Positions 1-13,743 of a DNA stretch of 60,000 nt are shown here, piece by piece (position 1 is the first letter of the stretch; every line of letters begins with the position of its first letter). Where the stretch lies: the NCBI RefSeq assembly GCF_037975245.1, contig NC_092575.1, positions 5,451,501-5,511,500 on the forward strand, written 5' to 3'. Made by a program: the position numbers and the translations under genes. Source of the DNA: Apostichopus japonicus. Its lineage: Eukaryota > Echinodermata > Holothuroidea > Aspidochirotida > Stichopodidae. The notes under the pieces were generated by a model. It was given only the letters and a program-made list of their open reading frames with translations. It ran no database searches and had not been told where the DNA came from.

Positions 1-3000
1 GCATTTGTAACGCTTCTGGAAATTTCCCATCATAAGCTGTAGTGTTTCCAGGCTTGAATATGGTGACACAGATGGTTAGTCTTGGCTATCCGTCAGTAGC
101 ATGATGGGCGCACTTAAGGATTTGATTAAAGCTGTCTACTGTATCAACGAAAAATTGAAATCACTCCACTGTATGCATTTTTCATATGTGTTGTTCCTCT
201 GTAAAGATCTCAAAATATTTATTGTTCTGTGCCTACGCAACATACTGTACAATTGAGCAGAATTTGACCTCAAATGTCTGCTGTCATACCCCTAAATTGA
301 CACATTCGTCGATAAGATAACTGTAGTGTAGGCCTAAGTATACATCCATCGACATTGTATGCTGTTTGCTATGCTCTGAGCCTCTAGGCAATGATTGGTC
401 AGGTCCCAGAGAGTAGTGGTATTAATTATATTGTGGTAATTTGGGGTTTTTTTTAGGGAGTAAGATTTCCAAATGCCCAAAACATGTGCAAATCAGGGGG
501 GAAAGTGTTAGAAGCTTAAAAAAAAACACAATTTGATCAGCATATACCTGAAATGGATTCATACTCATGAAATATGTAACTCTGCTTGACTGCAAGAAAA
601 ATTAGGTTGCCTGCTGTATTGTTGCTAACTTGCTAGTAATATTTCAAATTTTCAAGGGGGGCGTCAATTACGAAGGTGCATCAATTAAGAAGCCTTTAAT
701 ACTATATACAACTCTACATTGGGCCTTACTAAATACTAGTTTAATAATTGATATAAAGTAAGCTTTTCAGGTCTAATATAAGTGACAATAACTGTAGTGA
801 GTATTGCAAAAGACCGCAACGCTGTGGATCATTGCCTTAAGGTAGCATACGCCTATTAAAAGCCCCATTGACTTACACACTAAATCACAAAAGTAATGTG
901 GTCTCTAAGTCTAGATAGAAGTTTTCACTTGCTAAACGCTACCCATCACCGGATAGCTGACAAATTGGCCTTTCATGGCATCATCAATTTTCCGTACCAT
1001 GAGAGTGAAGATTTTTTGCTATCCGAGCCGGAAGTTTTCGTCACTTGTAAACAAACCTCTTCACTCAGTGGTCAACAAATTTCCTACGCTGCTCCTGGGA
1101 GGCCTAAAGGGGTCTAAAATTGCCTCAATTGACCCAATTTTCTACCCCCATGTACTTCCGTTCATTCTCTTCAACATGCAAGCCACAAAAAACTAGATTA
1201 TGATTGATAACAGGTCACAAAAGATGTTCTCCCGCTGCTTTTTGCCACCTTAAGGCCTAACCTAGTCTAGGAACATATTGACATGGCCTAAGCTAGGCCT
1301 AGCCTACATTGTAAAAGTACGGGATGCACGTTGGAGCTCAATTAACGTTTGAATTATATGCTATGAAAGTGATTTAAAACATTTGAAATTATTCATGTGT
1401 TGTTACTTCGTTCTTTGAACAATGCCCGCTAATGTTGGTAGAGCACTCCAGTCTTTACTCAGCAGCAAAGTTCAGATACATGTACGTGCTGTGCTGCCTT
1501 TGGATGATCGATATAACATGCACGTTCAAATGTGTGCTTCCCTGTATTCACCACGCATCTATGGAGCGCCATGCGAGTCATCGTTTCAACTAATAAAAGG
1601 ATAGTTCAGAGGAAAATTTATGTTTTACTAATGAAAGATGAATATATACTTAGCATCCAGGTGATCTTTAGATCCACTTTCTGCATGGCGTTTCCGGGAA
1701 TTTGATAGTTGGATCAATGTCAATGTTTAACTGTACCATAAGTGAAGCATACAGTTTTGATGTCACAACTGGCACGTACACTGACAGCAAACGGTCACGT
1801 TCTTTATCACTGTATTGTTTTGACTTTAGACTGGATACCGGTAGGTTAAAGGCTTTGCTTCAGGGGATGTGAGCTTATCAATACCTCACGATGACTTTAG
1901 TGTATTAATGTTGGTTAATGCATCACATATTTGAAGAAAAAAAATGGACGAAGATGTTATAGAAAAACAACTAAACAAATTTGTCAATGTGCATCTATGA
2001 CATACATCACACTTGTTTGCTTCTAGTTTATACTTTTGGTACAAAACATGTCCACTTCAAATATTGTTATCTCACAACCAGGTCGGGCTCCGTAGTCAAT
2101 TCTATCACCGGGGTCCCATTTTGCACTCGTCCTGAAAATAAGGATACACCAGTCTATTTTCTGTACTCCAGACTCTCCCGTGCCCCTCCATATCTTTCTG
2201 ATCCCCCTAATTTACAGCATAGCCGGACCTCGACCTCCCTCAACTAACCAGGCCTGACAAATGGCAGCCCGAAAAGAATTCAAAGTTTCATAATCAAGTT
2301 AATTTCTTAGTTGTGGTGATGGGTAGGGAAGTGCTCACCGTGTTCACTTCTTTACTTAAAATTGATGTTTGGGATTTACAACTAAAGCAGCTTTGTGATT
2401 ACGAAACTTTGTAAATGACCAAACAAAGACAGTATAGAGCTTCTGTCTCCAATATAACTGATCAGCAGATTGTATCTAATGAATATTTCGATTTTAGAAT
2501 TTCGTTGCTCAATCTGCACCTTTTATTGTGTAACACTGTAGGGCCTATATTAACCACATTCAAAATCTAACATGGGAATTTCCACAAAGTTTTCCTTCCG
2601 ATAACGATCATCAAAACTCAGCATTGTTATCGTAGTTTTAGTAGTAGTGATTTCTGTCAATGAAAGCAGTTACCAAATGAATGTAGAACGCAAAAGTCCA
2701 CTTTAAAGCACCTTTCTTGAGTTTATGTTAAATGTCTTTTAGTTATAATATTGTAGTTTACACGCAAAAGGTCGCAAAAAGAGAGAAAGAGAGACAGAGA
2801 GGAAAAAACTCCGATGGAGATAGTGAGCCTGATAAACCTTTCAATCCGTTTATTGACAAATTTAGCCGTCTCTATCTATAGACTACATATGAATTAAATT
2901 TTCTCGTAAAGGTTAAAACGCGGTTGCAAGATTCGATTATCGGAAGAGTTGTAATTGAATGAATTATTACAGTAAAGAAATCAAGTTTGAAGTCTGAAAG

Positions 3001-3947
3001 TTGTCAAGAAAAATTTACAAAATGATATCATATGATTCATAAGGTGGTTTAATAATGATCGTCTGCCAATTAATAGAGTATAAAAAAAGATCATTAATAT
3101 TCACTCATATGCAGGACATTGGTTCTGTGAAACATTTGACCTCAAATTAAATATTTCACTGAACCGGGTTAAACATAATGACTTCAGGCGTGATATTCAT
3201 GTCGTTAAGGGGCGTAGTAATAGATGTTTCGGGAGCTTCATTGGACCACACCCCCTCCTCCACCCCTCCCACCCCCCCTCCTCCACCCCCAACCCCACCA
3301 AGGGTTGTTTCTCATATTTTGAGCAAACAGATTACAACTGCCAGTCATGTTCTTGCATGAACAAGTGCAGTGAATTAACGAGTCCCAACATTCATATTCA
3401 TTAGTCTGTTTTTCTTCTAATTGGACAAGTTAGCGGTCCGATTTTATACCAGAGCTATATCATGATGCCTGTTTTATAATATTACATTTATGGTTTTGCA
3501 TCAAGTGCGGTTCAGATGACGAAAGATGGTCGAGAGAAGGGTCCTATAGCACTCACTAGGCTTGAACCGGACACCTACCCAGAAACCATAAATATACGCT
3601 TTTGGCGTCACTGGCTTTCTCCCTCAGAACGAGTCGGATCTTCACCGTTTAACGAGACCTGTTATGAAGGGACGACGGTGTTTGTTGGTGGGGTTTTAGT
3701 TGGAATAAAGGCCCGTAGACTATAAGCGCTTTGGCTGCAGGATCGGACCATGGTTGGATGGTGCTGAGGAACGGGGGAACGTGAACTTGTTGATGTGTTT
3801 TTCTTTCTGTATCTGGGGGTTGATTTGAGTTCCTAATGCCCGGTGTTTGGCCGTACAATTTTGGTTCCGCTGCATGGGCACTGGGCAGATCACGTGTAGA
3901 AAGCATCTGATGTCAGTTACTTGAAGTTTAATGGTTTAGACTACACT
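1..3947. other. No gene recognised, 3' flank of the cobalamin-binding gene
   Basis: Only short open frames without family similarity are present. Visible features are a C-rich low-complexity patch (about 3248-3298) and a GA-rich run (about 2778-2805). The stretch 3500-3900 is more GC-balanced than its surroundings and may be a transposon relic, but no terminal repeats or protein motifs were recognised. Confidence 0.5.
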
Positions 3948-4637
3948 CACTTAAACTAAAATGTCATTAAATGCTCATTTATACCTTAAATACAGAATTC
4001 TTGTCCGGAAAGTTATAATAAAGGCAATACATAGGCATATTCTACAAATTTCAACCAAAAATTATTACTTTGATTCGGTCTTCAGAGAAAAAGCAACCTT
4101 CAGAATTGGTTTAAAAAATAATGAAACGATTGAAACACCATTTTGGCAATGTTTGAAATGTGATTCAAGACGGAAAAAATGAATCATTTTCAAATCATTA
4201 AAGTACCGTGCTTAAACTATTTCGTCAAAACCTTTATTAAGTAACATACATATTTGTCAAACGTGTTTTTCCCGGTAAACCGGTTTCCACTTAAAACTGA
4301 AAAGTCATTTAATTGCTCATTTATACCTGAAATACAGAATTCTTGTCTTGAAAGTTATAATAAAGGCAATACATAGGCATATATTCTACAAATTTCAACC
4401 AAAGATTAATAAGTTTGATTCGGTTTTCAGAGTAAAGCATCCTTCAGAATTGGTTAAAAATAATTATGAAACAGTTGAAAAAAAATTTGGCAATGTTTCA
4501 ACTTATGTGATTCAAGACGGCAAAAAATTGAATCATTTTCAAATCATTAAAGTACCCTACTTTTACTATTTCGTCAAAACCTTTATTAAGTAACATACAT
4601 ATTTGGCAACGTGTTTTTTCCCCGGTAAACCGGTTTC
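3948..4637. repeat. Tandem duplication (340 + 350 bp) forming the 3' UTR
   Basis: Copy 1 is about 3948-4287 and copy 2 about 4288-4637. Both begin CACTTAAA and end CCGGTAAACCGGTTTC. They share the blocks GCTCATTTATACC, AAAGGCAATACATAGGC and CGTCAAAACCTTTATTAAG. Copy 2 ends inside the TGA stop codon of the gene on the minus strand, so the duplicated unit makes up the whole visible 3' UTR and each copy carries a minus-strand AATAAA. Small indels separate the copies, so the duplication is not very recent. Confidence 0.85.
4582..4587 (-). promoter_or_regulatory. Poly(A) signal AATAAA of the cobalamin-binding gene
   Basis: On the minus strand AATAAA lies about 50 nt after the TGA stop at 4638-4636. 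A second AATAAA occurs at 4233-4238 in the neighbouring copy of the tandemly duplicated 3' segment, so two polyadenylation positions about 350 nt apart are possible. Confidence 0.6.
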
Positions 4638-7600
4638 ATTCAATAGTCGGTACGATATCATTCTCGGAGGTACAGCCTCGATGGATCCACTTATAATGGT
4701 CACCATCTTCAGGATGAATATCACCAACACCTGGACAGCGAACAAACAAATGAAGACATAAAAATTAACTTCAAAAATTAGCATTTACAGCAAACTGCTC
4801 AAATTAGAATACAAGAACGAAACAATTCTTGCCTTTGGGGAGAGAAGGGAGGTGAAGGGGAGTGGTAAATAGGGTCAACTATATGAGATGACAAGCAGGC
4901 GCGTAGCCAGAAATTTGCCAAGGGAGGGGCGAAAGTGTAGGCAAACTATCAGAGCCGTAGATACGGCATTGCAAACTATCCAAGCGGAGCGCCACCATGA
5001 GTTGGCGCGAAGCGTACAAGAAAATTTTGGCTGAAAATGCCTCCCAGATCGCTGGAAATGGCTCTTCCAAGGCCTTGTAAGTTGCATCTTAGCATTTTTA
5101 GTTTGAAATTACTAGCGATATCATAAAAACATTTTATATATTTTTTAAATATGCTCAAAGGGGGGCGGCTGCCACCTTCCCCGCCCCCCCCCCCCCCTTT
5201 GCTACGCGCCTGATGACAAGACGGATGTGTGCATGATGTTTACACCGAGGTTCACATAGTACCGTTTTTAAATTGTCTTACCTTTATCGACGCAAACCGG
5301 TTGCTTCATGACGATTTGTTCGATTATCCAACTTCGATAACCGTCCTGGTCGCTTGCGATACCGTTAATGCTGGTTATATATTCTCCCCACTCGGTCATC
5401 TCAGATTCGAAGCTGTAAGGTAAATGCCCGACAGTTTAATCGTTCGTGACGCAATTTGATTTTATCGGGACGGATTTAATTAACTGAATAAATATGTTTA
5501 TTTGACAATGTAAATTGTTCTAACAATAACACATAATTAAAAAGTACGTAGATATTGTCTACTGTTATGGTAGAAAGTTATAACTCAAGGTCAGTCAGTA
5601 TCAACTTGAAAATTTATTTTACTGTAACCAACTCCTTGATACAACCCTCACAGCACTGCTTCTCACGGAGACGTTTGTCTTAATTCATTAACACATCATC
5701 TGAATGCATCTCTCAAAATAATTGAAGGGGTTGGGGGGAGGGAGGGGAGGTTGGGGAGGAGCAGTCAAAATACCTGATAATTGGTAAAAAAGAAGTCTCA
5801 GCAAGCTGATTTTTTTTGTGGGGGGGGGGGGGAGGGGGTTCGGTCAACCTGTTGCAATACAATCTATAGTCATGGTTGGTCCTTGTACATCGTGTACATG
5901 CCCGTTCGATTTTACACTCGAACTTGTACATATATTTAAGCTCCTGGGGCGCGCGTGTGGGGTGGGGGTGCAACTTTCGTGTGGTAGGCCTCATTATATA
6001 CCGAATTGATAGCCTATATACACATGCCACTGAAAAGCAACACTTCACGTCTTAAAGGTTAGGTTTTTTTTCTGGAAGGTGACCACCAGACCCCCTATAT
6101 GAGATTCTGTTTCAACAACCACAGGTCCACTTATTTCTCTTCCTTTTTCCTTAAATCCTGGAACGATCCCTGGGACAGTAACGTCAAAAGTAATTTAAAA
6201 CTAACGTATCATGGGTTTCGAACGTAATGTTATCTTCCCGAAGTAAGGTACACCTCGGTAGGCTCATTCACCAGTGATCACCTCGCTCCCAACCCCCCCC
6301 CCCCCCCTCGCCTCCCGGATGGAATTTGATTACTCGATTGGCCGTATTGTTCCAGAGGTGTGATGGGTAACCTTAGTGGAACTTAGGTGATCATGTTGAA
6401 GTTACAGCGGGAAGAAAGTGTAATATGGTGTCTCTGTTTAATATGGAGAGGGGAGTTGAAAATGCAAGAGAGGGGAGGGGTGAATGCATGGAAGGGGAGG
6501 GGGTTGAGGAAGGGGTAAGTATGAAATGACAGTTACTTCAATGATAACATCTCACGGGGTTTTCTTTACCAAGTAACCTAGATGGTATACATCTGTTCAT
6601 GACAGTTCGATTACTTTTATGCCAGCTTTCTAATTATGGGGCGGGCGGGGGCGGGGAGGGGGACTAATTGAGGAGGGGCGTAGCTATTACAAATATACCT
6701 GAAATATACGTCAAGCGCCTGCATACGGTACATAAGATCCAAAAGGGATTCTCCACTAGCGCCCTCTAACCGATGGTAAATATTCCCTGTGTCATCTTGT
6801 ATCTCTAACGTTACGTTGATGGTGTCCTCCTCGTCAGGTAATATATTCCGGAAACTTGGTTTCTGAGTTTCGAAGTAATCTGTGAAAGAAACAGAAAACC
6901 TCAAATATCATCAACAAAAATACTTAATGATTATGGGTTAATGAAAAATGCAAAAAAAATAAATGTTTTTACGATTTTATTTTAAATTTGGTGACTATTT
7001 GAGCAGACTTAACAGTTGTGTTACTATATAGTTCCAATATGCGAATCAGTCTACTGATTCCGATTATACTATCAATATAATAATAATCAATGACAGTTAT
7101 TGCCACCGCCTTTATCCACTCGGCCACAGCACCCAGGGGCGTAGCGAGCGGCAAATTTTGGGACTGTCGGCAAAAGGAGAAAAGGTGAAGAGAGCGGAAG
7201 GGGAAGAAAGAAGGAAAGCTGAATAGAGAAAAGGAGAACGGGAGCTTCTTCCGTGCCAAATTTGACTTAAAATATGCACCAGATTGCATCTAAGGACGTT
7301 TCAAAACTAAAAATTTTCCAAAGGGGAGGGGTAGACCCCCTACCCTTAGACCCCTCCCCCATTTCAGTCACCACTTCCAGATCCGTCGGCAAATCAAATT
7401 TGACTTAAAATATGCACCAGATTGCATCTAAGGACGTTTCAAAACTAAAAATTTTCCAAAGGGAGAGGGGGACACCCCCTCCCCTTAGACCCCTCCCCCA
7501 TTTCAGTCACCACTTCCAGATCTGTCGGCAAATCAAATTTGACTTAAAATATGCACCAGATTGCATCTAAGGACGTTTCAAAACTAAAAAATTGCCAAAG

Positions 7601-9451
7601 GGGAGGGGGTAGACCCCTCCCCTTAGACCCCTCCCCCATTTCAGTCACCACTTCCAGATCCGTCGGCAAATCAAATTCTCCACACCCCCCCAACAAAAAC
7701 CCCTTCGCTACGCCCCTGACAGCACCGATTATACTATGATCAATATCATAAGGTGCTGGTCACCTTTGACCAAACTGCAAAGTGTACGATTCAAACTTCC
7801 CCGGAAAAGGGAAACTTGGAGACAAATATCGGTCATATGAAATATGATATGAGTTAGCAATGCATAACAAAACATCAATAAAATTAAGGAATGCCCTGGC
7901 ACGGAACCTGATAAGATTTTCCACTTTGTATACCTTCTTTTGACGAAAGTTTTCTCAGCAGCTAATTCTTGGTGCCAAGCATTTTCAGGAGAGAGGCTCC
8001 GCCCTACTCCCTCCCCCATACTCCCTCCTCCCTAACCCCTTCCCCAGCCCCTCGTATGATAAATGAAATATATATAGCTTTACCTTCTGGACAAGCAAAT
8101 TCTAACTCTTTAATGTGGCTGTGATGACGACCAGCTAGCAGGGGTAAAATGTGAATCGTCGCTGCTAGGCTACCAAAGTGGCCGTCTTCGTGCATTGAGT
8201 CTATAACTGACGTCACGGTGGCGTGGCAGTCCCATCTGGAAGGGCTAACCCCTGCCGAAAGTAACGCCTGCACGGAAAGCAATGATAATAACATCAGACT
8301 AGTGGCGCAACCAATATCGTTTTCAATATTGGTGTCAAAATCACACAAAATATCAACATTGTGACAAACGCCTGGAAAACGTACTGTTTTAAAGAATAAT
8401 TTAAGGGGAAATGGCAGTCTTGATAATTATGTTAAAGACCAAGAATTAAAACTACAGAATATATGAAATGTATCCCGAAAAGGATATGAGGGTAGCATTG
8501 AAAAACTTATCATACATAGACTCCGGATGTGCGACCTCATTAATTCACATTGGGCTTCGGCTTTGAGTACAATGCTTCTGTATACTGGCGTGTTAAACGA
8601 ATCTGATCGAAATGTTAATTGCTGACTTTGCAATCCGCGGGTCCCCTCACATTTTTGAAAGGTTGGTAAGAGTGAATCTATAGTACTCCCTTTCGGGAAA
8701 CCAGAAATGAGTGTTAGTAAATGTTTTTAAATAAAAAAATTCTGGTTGTCAAGATTTTCACCTTTAAAGTATGCTATTTATTTGGAGCCTTAAGTGCAAC
8801 CTTAAGCGTTAATGATCATCCATTGTTTTGGATTATAATTGTTACAAATTTTATCATTTTAAAAATATATAATTTAATTTAAATGTATAATTTAAAAATA
8901 TAAAAATCTACAAATGTTACAAACATGATAAATGTTTTATAATTTAATAACTAAACCAAAGCATGTTCTTTTGATTTCATATACACATTTGAACACCATT
9001 GGATGACATTTAACTTGTAACACCTTTATAAACGTGTCATTCGAGGCCATAAACGTTTTACGTTTTCCCTATGAGTTTTGCGTTGTATATGAGGAACTGA
9101 GCTAATGTTATGTGTGTTAGACTACATAGTCCAGTCGCTTTAACTGATTTATTCTCAGCTCTTTAAAGGGTCATTTATTTAAAGTGTTATAGAAAAACCA
9201 CTTCGACTAACAGCAGTGGTTTGTTTTAAATGGTATACATGATAATAGAATTAATTGTGCCTAAAGTCATAATAACCTTGTATAAGCAACAATAAATCTT
9301 TCTCGTATATTCTTATATATTCTTATTATTATGATTATTATTATGATTATGATTATTATGATTATGATTATTATGATTATTATTTTGTATGATTATGATT
9401 ATGATTATGATTATGATTATGATTATGATTATGATTATGATTATGATTATG

Positions 9452-9487
<36 letters not shown>

Positions 9488-12400
9488 CAAACAAAGGTTA
9501 TTGTGTCTTGTAAAGATTTACATCAATTATGTTTATCTTTTGTCTTAATATACTTACCTGTGAGGCAAGAGCATTGTTAATCGCATTTCCAAAACTACCG
9601 TGACTTTCATGGGAGTTAAACAAACAGTTTGCTGCTCCATCTATTCCTCTTCTCAGTACGTCATCTTTGGATATAAACGATGTCGTGTTGTGTACACATG
9701 TAAATGCAGAGAGCACCATAGAAGTAGTGTCTGGAGAATGAAGGAAACTGATTTGTGTTGATCAGGGACTATATATAGTAAAGTCAACGCAGGCCCGTAG
9801 CCTGAAAATCCTGAGTTGATGGGACACCACTATAGTCATGTCCTGTAAACACGCGAACTCAAATGTCCACATTCAAGTGGCACGGGTGGGTAGGGCGACC
9901 GGTAGCCTATACACGGGGTGGGGGGGCAAAGGATATGCATTTGGTTGCTAATTTCTGGAAATTAACAAAAAAATACCGAATGCTAACAATATTCCTACTG
10001 AAGAGGCTGATACTACCTGCCCGAGATTTTTGCACCGAAATGAAAGTTGATTCTTTGGACAACTCAAACTATACTGCCCAGTTAATTGACTTTAGACAAA
10101 AAAGTATAGTTACCAATTCTTTCGTTCGTGCAAACACTGGAGCACGGTTTATGGAAACAACCATCCGGTCGTTGGCGATTTAACAAATCTTCTACATATT
10201 GCCATCTCACGCGATGCCCAGTACTGCACATCGCCAGTATACCTTGAGCCTGTTGATAGTGATCGTTCAGGACGTCTTTGCGAATCTGCCTCATGTAATC
10301 TTCAAGTAGAGAGATGAGATTGATACCGTGAAAGTCGGTATTATCGTGGCAGGTGGCATGTAATGCCATGACGTAACTCGGTAACCGACTTATCGTGACT
10401 CTGTGGTGCTTGGTCAGGTGTTTAGCATTTGGGATTAACGTCCTGCGAGAAGTTAAAAAAACGAGAAAGTTGATTTGGTATTGAAATTATTTGTAATGAA
10501 AGCTATCATATTGTGTAATCCTGAACTGCATAGTTTCATGAAACTTCAGAATTATTTTACACATTTTTATTAAATTACATAATTATACATTATTCATGAT
10601 GTAAACCCCAGAACATTCCACTTCACGACCGGTTTTGTTCTTGTTTTCTTTGGGGGGAGGACTCGTCAGGGGAAGGTCCGGGCTTCGGTTCCTACCCCAT
10701 ATCCGCCCCTTATTTCCAACCACACACAACAATGGAAAGTAGTTAGAACAACCTGGCGTGTAGATCTAATTATTGCTCTAATTTAATAGAAATATGCCTA
10801 AGAATGCCCCATTTCACATCCAAAATGTTATTTTATTTTTTGGAGAGTGGGGTCCACCCTCCCCCGCCCCCCAGTCTAAACACTTAACTTTCAATCACAA
10901 AAATCCGGAAAGAAATTTAATTTTTACAATGCAAAATTGTAAAACAAAAGTGTAAGAATATCAGCGTTTCCATTATAAAATCAGTTCGGTATAAAAACTG
11001 TGACCCCGGAAAAACAAAAACCGTTACCAATCGGCAACACCTACCCACTCTGGAATAATTATAATGTCATAATTTTTAATCATACCGATCATCCACATGA
11101 ATGCACAGAGTTATAAGTGAAAAAGGTCTGGAGACAAAAAATATTCCTATAAAATTAAAGGTGATAGATTGTGTCAGAGTATACCGTTACAAATAACAGT
11201 ACACACAATGAATGTTGCTGACAAACAGTGGAACGCATGTTCGGTACTATCGGGTTTACATAATATGTCTAAACAGACAAGTAACCCGTACATGACAAAG
11301 TTGTTGCTCTCAATTATATATTGGCAAATATGTAAAAGTTAGAGGGGCCTGTCGTTCCGATCTTAGAAATATCTTCTTTAGTTAGCCTCTGAAGAAGATC
11401 CTGCTAAGAATGAAGCTTCAGACCTTCTGACTTTGACATATTTTACCTATACAAAGGCTTCTTTTTTTTTTTACTAATAAACAGTTTGCGGACAGGTTTT
11501 TTTCTTTCTCTTTAATTATGCATTGAGTTATAATTGACATATAATTGGCTTGTCACGTCGCAATAAACACACCTATAAATCACGCGTCTTTAGTACGGTT
11601 GTTTCTTCTGCGTTGTCTGTAAAGTAATTACACTGCCTGTATATATACCGACACTGTCTTACAGTGTCTTTCAGTGTCTATACCGACACTGTCTTACAGT
11701 GTCTTACACTGTCTTACCTACACTGTCTTAGAGTGTCTTACACTGCCTGTATACCGACACTGTCTTACGCTGTCTTACCTACACTGTCTTACAGTGTCTT
11801 ACACTGCCTGTATACCGACACTGTCTTACAGTGTCTTACACTGTCTTACCTACACTGTCTTACAGTGTCTTACACTATCTTCCCAATACACTGTCTTACC
11901 TAGACTGTCTTACAGTGTAGCTGTTTGACTAATATATGCAGTGAAATTACAAGTTAAATGCGACTGAGATGAACGAACGTAAAATCAAGGAAAATGCACA
12001 ACTGAAAATTTGCACCTGCCAAAGGGTTAAGCAAAAAACCAAGGGGCAGGGAGAGGGTGTGATAGAAAGAACAGTCATAATATTTTTTTAAAGCACACGA
12101 GTTTATTGAAACAAACAGACCTCGTGAAAGTTTAAGGGACACTTCATGAATTGGCAAAAAAAATAGGAAAGGTTTAGAAAGGCCTAAGCAGTTCTATTTA
12201 TTATAACTATACATGAATGTAAGAAAGTCTGATATTTCGTTCCTACCAGGATCTTGTTCAGGGGGTTATAACTGAACCTATAAATGACTTGAGGGCATAT
12301 TTAAGAGAGAGCTGGGTTATTTGGTGACTCAAATGAGTAAAACAAAAGTTAGACAGAAGAATGCGAGGTGAGATGAAAGGGAGTAGCGGTGATATAATTA

Positions 12401-13670
12401 AATTAATATGGAGATTTTGTGTGTTTGTTTGTTATTAAAGGGATATCCGGTCAGTCAGTGGTTGATATTAATTGGTTAGTAAAACTGCTGGTAATTTTTT
12501 TCTATTATTTTTTTTTTTGGGCATATTTAGGTGAAACCGACATCCTCGTAGAGTAGCATTCTTGTCTGGCGGAGATATGAATTTTCAAATTTTGGTGGTA
12601 TTTTCTGAATGCATTTGGCAACAACAGAGTGAATGATTTTTATCACGGTACTTCAGCTGAAAATATATATATTCTTTCTTTGATGATTTTCTATATAATA
12701 TTTAGCCTCACCTATTCATAAATGGAAACTATTATTTCGACAACAATAGTTGATTTGTTGATGATGAAATTCTAAACCACCAGAGATCATCGAAGGTTAA
12801 CCAAAAAGTTTCACATTTATCTGCCACCGGAATATCCTTGCCACAATTTTTTCTTTTTCTTCTTGTTCTATTTTTTTCCCTGTATTTATTGTAACTTTTA
12901 TATAGCATGCAAACCTATTAGTTAATCTTCTTGCAACAAACCTCTCAGATCGAGAAAGAACTGATAGAATCTCCAGCTGAAGTTCTTTGATGGTCAGTCG
13001 CATATCTAATGAGGGGTCTGCAACCCACGATTGGTTGACTAACTGAAGTGACGTCACGGCAGAGGCGGTGTTGCCTAGCGACCATCCGAAACCGGGCTCC
13101 CTTTTGTTCGAAAGCCAATTAGTCGCCACACTTCTGGCGTTTTCTAATCTGTCTACCAATTTTGGCGTTGTATCTAACCCTGGAGGAGAAAAAGAACAAA
13201 TGAAAGTATATAGGATCATGATATCTTTCATCTGACCCCGTATGACCTACCGATTGAACTCGTCGAAGTATTATACAGGAAGTTAATCGTGTCATGGTTT
13301 CAACGTTACGGTACAACCGACCAATTTTCCCCTTCTCGCCCTCCGGAAAAACAAGAATGAATTAAGGGGGTGAAGGGGGGGGGGCAGATCAAACCAACTC
13401 CAGAAGGTGGAGTTACTTGAGGAAATCTTTGGACTTGGAGAGACGAAAGTTTTTAATTAAATTGGCGACATAACCACGTGATCACTTGATAATATTTCTA
13501 TACCATACCCACCGTGATGAACTGAAGCAGTATAAAATGACTCGCGGTATTTAACGGTACATTCCGATGTCAGAAAATGTTATACCTAATATATACGGGA
13601 AACAAAAAACACCAGTTATCCCGAAGGAAGATCGGCCGACATAACAGAGGGCGCTGGTTTAATCACATCT

Positions 13671-13743
<73 letters not shown>

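Noticed and set aside
3540-3600. GGTTCAAGCC as a tRNA B box on the minus strand
   Set aside because: No A box at the proper distance and no cloverleaf. No tRNA gene was recognised anywhere in the window by eye.
9389-9580. Met-Ile repeat frame
   Set aside because: Artefact of the GATTAT microsatellite in an intron.
11648-11920. CRISPR-like array
   Set aside because: There are no unique spacers, the genome is animal, and the units are contiguous minisatellite repeats.
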